Position numbers and translations under genes: made by a program
Assembly: GCA_049680625.1 (NCBI GenBank)
Contig: JBAUID010000152.1
Coordinates: 1-7,660 of the forward strand
Direction of reading: 5' to 3'
Source of the DNA: JAUIAI01 sp049680625
Lineage (GTDB): Bacteria; Pseudomonadota; Gammaproteobacteria; Burkholderiales; Burkholderiaceae_E
Length of the DNA stretch: 7,660 bases
Shown: positions 1-6,254 of the stretch, piece after piece
Layout of the letters: every line of letters starts with the position of its first letter
Position numbering within the stretch: position 1 is the stretch's first letter
The notes under the pieces: generated by a model
What the model was told of the DNA's origin: nothing
The model's database searches: none
The model's input: the letters and a program-made list of their open reading frames with translations, nothing else

Positions 1-92
1 GGACGCATGCTGGACTATACGAAGATGGCTTCGGCGGTTTTTATACCTTCGACCAAGCCGCCCAGAAGCTGCCTGGCGCGAAAGCGCCTTGA
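1..92 (+). CDS. C-terminal fragment of an unidentified protein
   Basis: The reading frame beginning at base 3 is open from the window edge to a TGA at 90-92. It encodes about 29 residues ending in ...QKLPGAKAP. The peptide (HAGLYEDGFGGFYTF, then DQAAQKL) has a natural composition, and its stop coincides with a terminator-like hairpin, which together suggest the true 3' end of a gene. The other two frames give less protein-like, Arg/Cys-rich peptides. Too little is present to name a family. It is convergent with the leftward SCP2 gene that ends at 279, so it belongs to a different transcript. A chance open frame cannot be excluded. Confidence 0.5.
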   Translation, partial: THAGLYEDGFGGFYTFDQAAQKLPGAKAP

Positions 93-97
93 TTTTG
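75..97 (+). terminator. Terminator-like hairpin overlapping the stop codon
   Basis: GGCGC (75-79), a GAAA tetraloop (80-83) and GCGCC (84-88) form a perfect 5-bp GC-only stem. A T-rich tract, TTGATTTTG, follows at 89-97. The TGA stop of the upstream gene lies within that tract at 90-92. This is the shape of an intrinsic terminator, although the stem is short and the T run is interrupted. It would end the rightward transcript entering from the left. Confidence 0.5.
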
Positions 98-254
98 TAG
101 CGGCGTCGGAACGGCTGGTTGTGGCCGTTTGCTGACGGCTGTCTGATCAAAATTGCTGCTTTTTGAACGGCCGCTTTCGAAGCGAGGCCAGGCCAGATCA
201 GCCATTGTCTGTCAGGTCAGATTCCAATTTATAAATATTAGAAATATACGTATT

Positions 255-272
255 AGACTTAGTCTCAGAGAC
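255..272. repeat. Two overlapping short inverted repeats 3' of scp2
   Basis: AGACT-T-AGTCT (255-265) and GTCTC-A-GAGAC (262-272) are each perfect 5+1+5 palindromes that share four bases. They lie 7 bases beyond the scp2 stop in its direction of transcription and are flanked by an AT-rich stretch (about 225-262). A one-base spacer does not make a good hairpin loop, so a protein-binding site or chance is as likely as a terminator. The rest of the convergent gap 93-278 shows only weak stems, such as CGCTT-TCG-AAGCG at 172-184, and no gene. Confidence 0.25.
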
Positions 273-278
273 GCAGTA

Positions 279-569
279 TCAGCCGAGGATTTTGCCAAGC
301 TTCATCGCAACACTCATGTCGCCTTCAATTGCCAGTTTGCCACCCATGACAGCTTGCATTGCATTGACACTACCATCGAACAAACCATTGAAAGTGTCTT
401 TGTCTGCGACCAGCGTACACGCTGTATCGTCATCCGCAGCGCGAGCACCGGTATCGTCAATAACCACACATCCCTCGTCTTTGACATTCAGTTTCACACT
501 GCTGTCAAAGCCATCATCACCCAGCTTGGCGTTAATCGCCGTCACCATGGTGTTGATAAATTCACTCAT
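279..569 (-). CDS. SCP2 sterol-binding domain protein
   Basis: This is a 96-residue protein made almost entirely of one SCP2 sterol-transfer domain, the usual size for stand-alone bacterial members. The family signature is clear in the C-terminal half: F60-x-G-L-F, then the helix A70-M-Q-A-V-M-G-G, then K78-L-A-I-E-G-D followed by the M-K-L-G-K end (residues 78-94). SCP2 domains bind lipids, fatty acyl-CoAs or sterols in a hydrophobic tunnel. In bacteria they are often encoded near acyl-CoA enzymes, as here beside a carboxyltransferase and a CoA ligase, but the ligand is unknown. No signal peptide is seen, so it should be cytoplasmic. I chose ATG at 567-569 because GGAG (577-580) lies 7 bases upstream. 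A longer in-frame start at 656 would add 29 residues unlike the family and would run through the likely promoter. It is 180 bp downstream of the carboxyltransferase gene on the same strand. Confidence 0.9.
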   Translation of the reverse strand: MSEFINTMVTAINAKLGDDGFDSSVKLNVKDEGCVVIDDTGARAADDDTACTLVADKDTFNGLFDGSVNAMQAVMGGKLAIEGDMSVAMKLGKILG

Positions 570-596
570 CAATTTACTCCGGTATCTGCTGCATCC

Positions 597-616
597 GCTT
601 TCCCGGCGAAAGCCGG
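597..616. repeat. Alternative hairpins, REP-like, in the scp2 leader
   Basis: On the plus strand CCGGC (603-607), GAAA (608-611) and GCCGG (612-616) form a perfect stem-loop. Overlapping it, GCTTTC (597-602) can pair with GAAAGC (608-613) around a CCGGC loop. The two stems share bases and cannot form together. The element lies between the predicted scp2 promoter and the scp2 ribosome-binding site. Its core resembles the short GC stem with GAAA that recurs between genes in many proteobacteria, so it may be one copy of a genomic repeat. Only one copy of this form lies in the window. Confidence 0.4.
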
Positions 617-627
617 TTTGTATCAAA

Positions 628-656
628 ATTGTGACGACTCCTAACCGGAACGTCAA
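628..656 (-). promoter_or_regulatory. Likely sigma70-type promoter for scp2
   Basis: Read on the minus strand, TTGACG (651-656, five of six matches to the -35 consensus) is followed by a 17-base spacer and CACAAT (628-633, four of six matches to the -10). Transcription would start near base 621, about 50 bases upstream of the scp2 ATG, placing the hairpins at 597-616 at the very 5' end of the message. It suggests scp2 can be expressed apart from the carboxyltransferase gene. The remaining gap, 657-749, holds an 8-bp palindrome TGTATACA (674-681) but no clear terminator. Confidence 0.45.
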
Positions 657-749
657 ACAGTGCTACTCGCGCCTGTATACAAACATGGGCCGTTTCAATC
701 GTATTTTGCCGAATAGCCAGTTTGTTTCACGAGCATTAACACTTTGTCA

Positions 750-2309
750 CTAAGGGCGCATACCAAACTGGCTGACCTCCGGCCGCCGCAGTGGCTCGGC
801 CAGGTCGGCAAATTCGCATAATAGCCGGCGGGTATCTCGCGGATCGATAATCTCTTCAACCCAAAATGTTTCAGCAGTGCGCAGCGGTGAGCGCAGCTTG
901 TTGAGTCGGTCTTCAATTTCCTGTTGCTTGGCCTGTGGGTCATCAGCCGCATCTATATCAGCCCGATACGCCGCTTCAATACCGCCCTCCAGTGGCAACG
1001 AGCCCCACCAGGCAGACGGCCAGGCGTAACGGGTGTGGTAACGACCACTGGGCACATGGGTAGCACCGGCCACTCCAAAAGCGTTACGAATCACCACCGA
1101 ACACCAGGGCACGGTGGACTGGTTAATCGCCGCCATTGCACGCACGCCGTTTCGAATAACAGCAGTCTCTTCAGCCTCAAGCCCAATCATGAACCCCGGG
1201 CAGTCCACCAGGTGAACAATAGGCAGATGAAAGGTTTGCGCAGTATCCACAAAGCGCACAATTTTCTGGCACGCCTTGGTTGTCCACGAGCCGCCGTAGT
1301 GAAACGGGTCACCAGCCATCACCGCTACCGGCAATCCGTTTAATCGGGCAAACCCGGTAATGATTGGTCGACCAAAGTACATGCCAAATTCAAAGAACGA
1401 ACCCTGGTCAAACAACATGTCGATAATCGGGCGCATGCGATACACACGCCGCCGGTCTTTTGGAATCACTGAAATGAGTTTTTCGTCAGCGCGGTCAGGC
1501 GGGTCTTCGCAGGGCTGGCGATTGGCTACCGAGTGGACTGAATTTGGTAGGTAAGACAAAAATTTCCCAGCGGCTTCGAATGCCTCTTGCTCTGTATCGA
1601 CGGCATGATCAACAGCACCTGATTTGGTTTGAATCTCCCAGCCGCCCAACTCTTGTTTAGTCAGGTCTTGTCCAAGCCGTTTCACCACGGGTGGTCCAGC
1701 CACAAACATGGCTGACGACTTGGTCATTACCGAGTAATGTGATGCCGCCAGCCGGGCTGCGCCCAGGCCAGCCACCGAACCCAGGCCAAGTGCAACCACG
1801 GGCACCGCGCTTAAGGCATCGGTTACCAGCTTGTAACCATCGGTTGACTGCCCGAGCCCCCCCGGCAGATTTGCCCGCCCGGTAGTTTCAATGGTCTTGA
1901 CCGACCCCCCACCGCCAGAGCCTTCAATAATCCGGATGATTGGCATTTGCATCGCCACTGCCATGCGTTCGGCATTCAGATTTTTTCCCGGAATCGTTGC
2001 ATCAGCAGAGCCGCCACGGACAGTGAAGTCATCACCGGACACAACCACTGGTCGCTGATTAATCGTGGCCCGGCCAAAAACATTGTTTGACGGCGTAAAC
2101 GATGTGAGTTGTCCGCTGTCATCGTACTGCGCACTACCTGCGATCTCGCCAATCTCATGAAAGCTGCCGGTATCAACCAGTCCGTCAATGCGTTCACGAA
2201 TTGTCAGACGTCCACCATCATGTTGCCGCTTGACCTTGTCCGGGCCACCCATTTGCCGCGCCAACTGCTGACGTTTTTTTAATTCATCCAGTTCTGCCTG
2301 CCAACTCAT
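750..2309 (-). CDS. Acyl-CoA carboxylase, carboxyltransferase (beta) subunit
   Basis: This 519-residue protein has the length and two-lobe crotonase-like fold pattern of PccB/MccB-type carboxyltransferases, which move CO2 from carboxybiotin to an acyl-CoA. The N terminus MSWQAELDEL with GGPDKVKRQHDGGRLT (residues 21-36) is typical. The N-lobe carries E-G-S-G-G-G-G-S at 129-136 and the second glycine-rich turn G177-S-V-A-G-L-G-A. The C-lobe has D369-C-P-G-F-M-I-G, F411-G-V-A-G-A-T and E441-G-G-I-E-A-A-Y-R near the end. Start ATG 2307-2309 is preferred because GGAGG lies 10 bases upstream and it matches family N termini. An in-frame start at 2396 would add 29 atypical residues. No biotin carboxylase or biotin carrier gene lies in the window, so the partner is elsewhere. 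The acyl substrate (propionyl, methylcrotonyl, geranyl or other) cannot be decided. Related decarboxylase subunits are a less likely alternative. Confidence 0.9.
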   Translation of the reverse strand: MSWQAELDELKKRQQLARQMGGPDKVKRQHDGGRLTIRERIDGLVDTGSFHEIGEIAGSAQYDDSGQLTSFTPSNNVFGRATINQRPVVVSGDDFTVRGGSADATIPGKNLNAERMAVAMQMPIIRIIEGSGGGGSVKTIETTGRANLPGGLGQSTDGYKLVTDALSAVPVVALGLGSVAGLGAARLAASHYSVMTKSSAMFVAGPPVVKRLGQDLTKQELGGWEIQTKSGAVDHAVDTEQEAFEAAGKFLSYLPNSVHSVANRQPCEDPPDRADEKLISVIPKDRRRVYRMRPIIDMLFDQGSFFEFGMYFGRPIITGFARLNGLPVAVMAGDPFHYGGSWTTKACQKIVRFVDTAQTFHLPIVHLVDCPGFMIGLEAEETAVIRNGVRAMAAINQSTVPWCSVVIRNAFGVAGATHVPSGRYHTRYAWPSAWWGSLPLEGGIEAAYRADIDAADDPQAKQQEIEDRLNKLRSPLRTAETFWVEEIIDPRDTRRLLCEFADLAEPLRRPEVSQFGMRP

Positions 2310-2498
2310 TGCGCCGCCGCCTCCGAAATTTACTTGCTTATTTTGATCGACAACCCGATGGGTATCCGGGTTACTTACTTTAACCAGTTGACTCAAATTC
2401 TCGCAGAGAAATTCATTCCGGTGAAACTGGTCTTATCATGCTTACATTATGACTTCTATTTACTTTATCCCGCTAAGCCCGTGCCGCCAGGCCAGCAC
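2310..2498. promoter_or_regulatory. Divergent intergenic region, carboxyltransferase / permease
   Basis: This 189-bp gap should hold both promoters. On the minus side GGAGG (2320-2324) is the strong ribosome-binding site of the carboxyltransferase. In the middle TTGACTCAA (2388-2396) is an odd-length palindrome that also reads as a -35-like hexamer on either strand. On the plus strand it would pair with a poor -10, ATTCAT at 2411-2416, after 17 bases. AT-rich sequence at 2435-2470 contains further -10-like hexamers. I cannot fix either promoter with confidence. If the permease starts upstream of 2499, this region is shorter. Confidence 0.3.
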
Positions 2499-3530
2499 TT
2501 GAGTACCCCCACTGTTTCTGCAGCCGTGTCGCCGGTACCAACCGACCGCAAAGGCATTGGGGCACTTAGTCTGCTGACCATCGTCTGGGGTTCGAGTTTT
2601 TTACTTATCTCGCTATCGTTGCGTGAATTCACACCAGCCGAGGTGGTCTCGGCGCGTCTTATCCTCGGTGGTCTTTTTCTGGTGGTGATGGTTTATCTCA
2701 CCGGCCAGTCGATGCGCGGACTGGCACAGCACTGGAAGTGGTTGTTGGTGGTTGGCTCGCTTAATTACGCCATCCCGTTTTACTCGCTGGCCTGGGCTCA
2801 GCAAACCGTACCGAGTTCGACAACGGCCATTTTTATGTCCGGGATTCCGTTGTTTACCCTGTTGATGACCCGGATCATTCTGCGCGAAACGGTATCCACC
2901 CGGCGCTGGCTTGGCTTTGCCATCGGATTCGCCGGCCTGGTCTGGTTAACTGGTAGCGCCTCGTTGGATGGCCTGGCTGACCTGGATGACTTAAGCATGC
3001 GGCACGGGCAATTTGTACTGCTTATCGCCTGTATTTTTTTCGCTCTTGGCTCAATCATTATCCGGCGTATGCCGCGCATGCCCGCCTTGCCGGCAACAGC
3101 GGTGATGCTGGTCACCGGTGGCCTGATTCTGCTGCCCTTTGGTGGCTATGGTGCCGCTGGCAAAGCAGTCGATATTCTTGCGCAAGACTTGTCAAACCCT
3201 GGGCCGGCCGTTGGCATCCTCGCTGCGCTGGTATTTCTGGCCCTGATCCCAACCGGGTTTGGTCAATTCATGCGCACGTTTACCATCCAGAGCTACGGCC
3301 CGGTTTTCTATTCAATTGTCGGATACCTGGTGCCCATCTGGGCAACAATCCTTGGCATCTGGATACTAAACGAAACTATCTCTGTCGACGTCATCGTGGC
3401 CTTTGCCGTCATTCTTGCCGGTTTACTGCTCGCGCATGATGGTGGCTACTCCATGCAACCCCGGTCACCGGCGCCATCTCCGGAGCCAGTTGCACCGACT
3501 AAGGTGCAGCACCCATCCAAACCTGGTTAG
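2499..3530 (+). CDS. EamA/DMT-family inner-membrane transporter
   Basis: From this start the protein has 343 residues with about ten hydrophobic helices, in the two five-helix halves of the drug/metabolite transporter superfamily. Approximate helices begin at residues 20, 49, 80, 108, 138, 171, 197, 237, 266 and 296. Family-like features are the opening T27-I-V-W-G-S-S-F, the R52-L-I-L-G-G turn in helix 2, the R129-E-T-V followed by R136-W-L-G-F-A-I-G-F-A-G, and the parallel N291-E-T-I before the last helix. Such proteins export or import small metabolites, and the substrate is unknown. A Pro-rich tail (residues 321-343) is probably cytoplasmic. The start is uncertain: TTG at 2499 has AGG 7 bases upstream and gives a normal length, while ATG 2358 and GTG 2481 are in frame without a good ribosome-binding site. 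The stop overlaps the stop of the convergent synthetase by 4 bases. Confidence 0.85.
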   Translation: MSTPTVSAAVSPVPTDRKGIGALSLLTIVWGSSFLLISLSLREFTPAEVVSARLILGGLFLVVMVYLTGQSMRGLAQHWKWLLVVGSLNYAIPFYSLAWAQQTVPSSTTAIFMSGIPLFTLLMTRIILRETVSTRRWLGFAIGFAGLVWLTGSASLDGLADLDDLSMRHGQFVLLIACIFFALGSIIIRRMPRMPALPATAVMLVTGGLILLPFGGYGAAGKAVDILAQDLSNPGPAVGILAALVFLALIPTGFGQFMRTFTIQSYGPVFYSIVGYLVPIWATILGIWILNETISVDVIVAFAVILAGLLLAHDGGYSMQPRSPAPSPEPVAPTKVQHPSKPG

Positions 3531-5470
3531 TAATCCGGTGACGCTTCCGGTGACGCTTCATCACCCCAAACTAACTGATGGGCCATAACAAAAGGCGCCA
3601 GGCGTTCCTTGACCTGACGGGCCGTTTCCTCGCGCTGCCCTGCCCCAACCCCTGACGCGCTCACTGTTGCCATGCTGCCGTGGGTTCCGTGGGCACCAAC
3701 CTGGACTGAAATTTCAAGCCCTTGCTCGGCCAGCGGCGCCAGCACCTGGGCAAATACACGCTGAGCCGCATCCCAGCGTATTTGTGGTTTGAACACTTTG
3801 CCCACACCAGTGAGGGGCATGGCATCAATCAGCACAATATCCACGGGTACCGCCGCCCGTTCTGGCGTGTGCTCGCGAACATAGGCAAGAAGATCTTCCG
3901 GGCCGGCCGCAGAACCAGGTTTGAGTTGTACATAAGCCAGTGGTAACTCACCGGCGTAAGCGTCGGGCTGACCAACCAAAGCCGCTAACGCCACATCAGG
4001 GTGTTGGTAGAGTGTTTCTTCAATGGCAGCCGGGTCGATATTGTGTCCGCCCCGAATAATCAGATCTTTTGCCCGACCTGTAATCCATAGGTAACCGTCT
4101 TCATCGAGTCGTCCAAGATCGCCGGAATTCACCCAGCCGGGCTCAACAAATGCGCCCGCGTTGTGCTCATCATTCAGATAGCCTGAAAACACACCCGGGC
4201 CAGCCATTGCCACCACCCCAATTTCATTGGGTTCACAATCGCCGACAAGTCGGCCGTCACCGTCGAGTTTGACAATGCGTACCTGGCTATACGGAACCGC
4301 ATGACCCACCGAGCCCAACCGGATCGGCCGGCCCGGATAGGACAAGGTATGCACGCTGGCCGTCTCCGTCATACCGTACACCTCGATCACGGGCTTCCCG
4401 AGTAACGCATCCAGCTTTTTACCCACGGCAACCGGTATCGCCGCACCGCCACCTGAGCTGTTTTGTAAGCTGGAGATATCTGCACCGTTAACCGGAATAT
4501 TCACCGCTGCCGTGAGCACGGTTGGCACGCCACCCAGCGTGGCTGGCCGATAGCGCTCAACCAGTTTCCACACGTTGGCTATGCCGTTGCCGTTGCGCCA
4601 TCCCGAAGCAGACAAAACAACGGCACATCCGCCCGACGTAAACGCGGACAAGCCTTGGGTTAATGCCCCACCCACGTGAAAAAGTGGCAGGCCGAACAAG
4701 ATGGTTGACCCGGCCGGGCTTGGCATCATCGTATTCATTACCCAGGCCTGGTAAACCTGGTTGCCATGGGTGTGTCTGACCAGTTTCGGCGTACCCGTGG
4801 TACCGCCAGTATGAAAATACGCCGCCACATCGGACGCCTTGATTTGCCGCCTGCTGGTTAAGCCGTCGCCCGGATAGGTGGGCAGGACTGAATCGAAGTC
4901 GACAGTACCGGGCTGGGGCTTGCCGCCAATCTGAACAACCTTCCTGAGCTTCGGCAACTGTCCGCGGATTTTTTCTACCTTGGCCCAGATGTCAGTATCC
5001 GGTAACGGGCCAAGCGCAACCAGTACCGAGGTATTGGCCGCATTTAAGATTTCAATCAGCTGGTGTGGTTCAAGCAGTGGGTTTATCGGATTGGCAATAC
5101 CTGCCGCTTCGGCACCGAACAAAACGTAGAAACTCTGGGGAAGCAGGGGCAGTAAAAAACTCACCACGTCATCCGGCCCAACCCCAAGCTCGGTAAACAA
5201 ATTAGCGGTTTGAGTAACCCGGCTGACTAATTGCCGGTGCGAAACAATAATAGGGTTGTCATCAGGGCTTGCATTGGGCAGGAATTGAATTGCCGGCGAA
5301 TCCGGGTTTGCCGCAGCGCCAATCTGCAAGGCCTGATATGTACTTTGCGCCGCAATCCGATCAGCGTAGGGCGTTTGCTCGAATTGCTCAAGGTCATTCT
5401 GGCTAGCAAATGACGGCACTTCTTTGGTGATCAATTCATCCAGTAAAACAGGACGGCTAAATTCACTCAT
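3527..5470 (-). CDS. AMP-forming acyl-CoA synthetase (AMP-binding family)
   Basis: This 647-residue ANL-superfamily enzyme should activate a carboxylic acid to an acyl-AMP and then to the CoA thioester. The P-loop is Y218-F-H-T-G-G-T-T-G-T-P-K (218-229). The adenine motif is Y365-G-M-T-E-T (365-370). The hinge region reads N448-S-G-D-L-G-R-L, then I463-T-G-R-A-K-D with R-G-G-H-N-I-D-P to 480. The catalytic lysine of the C-terminal lid is K558 in T-G-V-G-K. All key motifs are intact. Beyond the lid there is an extra stretch of about 80 residues (566-647) that most CoA ligases of about 500-560 residues lack. ATG 5468-5470 is supported by GGAG (5477-5480) 6 bases upstream. The protein is soluble, without a signal peptide. 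It diverges from the flavin-reductase gene, suggesting shared control. Substrate chain length or ring type cannot be told. Confidence 0.92.
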   Translation of the reverse strand: MSEFSRPVLLDELITKEVPSFASQNDLEQFEQTPYADRIAAQSTYQALQIGAAANPDSPAIQFLPNASPDDNPIIVSHRQLVSRVTQTANLFTELGVGPDDVVSFLLPLLPQSFYVLFGAEAAGIANPINPLLEPHQLIEILNAANTSVLVALGPLPDTDIWAKVEKIRGQLPKLRKVVQIGGKPQPGTVDFDSVLPTYPGDGLTSRRQIKASDVAAYFHTGGTTGTPKLVRHTHGNQVYQAWVMNTMMPSPAGSTILFGLPLFHVGGALTQGLSAFTSGGCAVVLSASGWRNGNGIANVWKLVERYRPATLGGVPTVLTAAVNIPVNGADISSLQNSSGGGAAIPVAVGKKLDALLGKPVIEVYGMTETASVHTLSYPGRPIRLGSVGHAVPYSQVRIVKLDGDGRLVGDCEPNEIGVVAMAGPGVFSGYLNDEHNAGAFVEPGWVNSGDLGRLDEDGYLWITGRAKDLIIRGGHNIDPAAIEETLYQHPDVALAALVGQPDAYAGELPLAYVQLKPGSAAGPEDLLAYVREHTPERAAVPVDIVLIDAMPLTGVGKVFKPQIRWDAAQRVFAQVLAPLAEQGLEISVQVGAHGTHGSMATVSASGVGAGQREETARQVKERLAPFVMAHQLVWGDEASPEASPDY

Positions 5471-5474
5471 ACTT

Positions 5475-5596
5475 GTCTCCGGGGCGACCGGTTATGGCCC
5501 GGTTCAGCGCCTCATTCTGCCATGTGAACCACTGAAACCCAACCGATACAATGTCCGTGTCAATCACCGGCCAATGACGCCATAAACCCCGGAGAC
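5475..5596. repeat. 10-bp inverted repeat spanning the divergent region
   Basis: GTCTCCGGGG (5475-5484) and CCCCGGAGAC (5587-5596) are perfect inverted copies separated by 102 bases. Each arm contains the GGAG ribosome-binding site of one of the two diverging genes: the synthetase on the minus strand and the flavin-reductase-like gene on the plus strand. So each message would carry the same CCCCGGAGAC leader motif. Part of the identity follows from both being Shine-Dalgarno sequences, but the match extends beyond GGAG on both sides. Confidence 0.55.
5524..5552 (+). promoter_or_regulatory. Possible promoter of the flavin-reductase operon
   Basis: TACAAT (5547-5552, five of six matches to the -10 consensus) lies 17 bases after GTGAAC (5524-5529), a weak -35 with three or four matches. 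A start near 5559 would give a leader of about 48 bases containing the GGAG at 5591-5594. On the minus strand the same gap has a perfect TTGACA (5558-5563) but no matching -10, so the synthetase promoter is not located. Confidence 0.35.
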
Positions 5597-5606
5597 CCAA
5601 CCCCCG

Positions 5607-6215
5607 ATGCATATCGATATGTCTACCCTGTCGCCCGCCTCTGCCTACGCCACCATGACGCAAACGATTATTCCGCGACCGGTTGCCTGGGTGCTGACCG
5701 ACAGCGGTGAAAAGAATTACAACCTGGCACCGTTTTCTTACTTTAACGGCCTGACCAATGACCCGCCAATGATCTACCTGTCCATTGGCCTCAGCCCAGA
5801 AGGCGGCATTAAAGATACGCGGATCAACATAGAACGGGACAAGCATTTTGTCGTCAACATCGCACATCGCGAACTGGCTGAAACTATGACCAAGTCGTCC
5901 GCCACGATGCCATATGGTGATTCCGAAGTGGACTTGCTCGGTATAGAACTGGCCCCAATGCCCGGGTCAGATCTGCCCCGGGTGGCGGCCTGCCGTCTTG
6001 CTTACGCTTGCGAATTCGTCGAACTGCACATGATTAAATCGCAGACCATCGTCTTCGCCGAGCTGAAGCACCTGTATGTTGACGATTCGGCATGCGATAA
6101 AGACAGCAAGGGCCGGCTAAAAATTAATGCACAAACGGTTGATCCATTGGGACGTCTTGGCGGTGGTGAGTACTTCACCGCTGGGGATGTCGTGTCAATT
6201 GATCGGCCGAAATAA
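5607..6215 (+). CDS. Flavin-reductase-like FMN-binding protein
   Basis: This 202-residue protein belongs to the flavin reductase-like (split-barrel FMN-binding) family, whose members reduce FMN with NAD(P)H or carry bound FMN. The FMN-site signature is at residues 21-54: I-I-P-R-P-V-A-W-V, then N39-L-A-P-F-S-Y-F-N and D52-P-P. It is followed by K69-D-T-x-x-N-I and F81-V-V-N-I, and by the late family motif D179-P-L-G-R-L-G-G-G-E-Y-F (179-190). The length is normal for the family. GGAG (5591-5594) lies 12 bases before the chosen ATG. A second in-frame ATG at 5619 is possible but would be 24 bases from that site. It heads a rightward set with the SDR gene 39 bases downstream and an FMN oxidoreductase after it. 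It may supply reduced flavin to a partner or act on its own; no partner monooxygenase is visible. Confidence 0.88.
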   Translation: MHIDMSTLSPASAYATMTQTIIPRPVAWVLTDSGEKNYNLAPFSYFNGLTNDPPMIYLSIGLSPEGGIKDTRINIERDKHFVVNIAHRELAETMTKSSATMPYGDSEVDLLGIELAPMPGSDLPRVAACRLAYACEFVELHMIKSQTIVFAELKHLYVDDSACDKDSKGRLKINAQTVDPLGRLGGGEYFTAGDVVSIDRPK

Positions 6216-6254
6216 ATCATCCACACAATAAACAAACATTTACGAGCAATCAAT

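Noticed and set aside
110..129. AACGGC / GCCGTT stem as a second terminator of the leftmost gene
   Set aside because: The stem is six pairs with an eight-base loop and is not followed by a T run.
153..753. Plus-strand open frames (153-644 and 292-753) across the scp2 region
   Set aside because: They lie antisense to the well-supported SCP2 gene, have no family features, and one is Arg/His-rich in the way of antisense shadows.
924..1343. Plus-strand open frame of 139 codons
   Set aside because: It is antisense to the carboxyltransferase, rich in Arg and His, and shows no motif or ribosome-binding site.
2274..2280. Run of seven T (A7 on the coding strand) as a terminator or slippery site
   Set aside because: It encodes two Lys codons at the start of the carboxyltransferase in the intact frame. 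No stem precedes it, and the -1 frame stops within about 20 codons; the natural reading is simple coding sequence.
2449..2502. 17-codon open frame as a small protein gene
   Set aside because: It has no ribosome-binding site and no conserved character; noted only as possible coupling to the permease start.
5558..5563. Perfect TTGACA on the minus strand as the synthetase promoter
   Set aside because: At 15-19 base spacing downstream the sequence is GGGTTT-like, with no acceptable -10.
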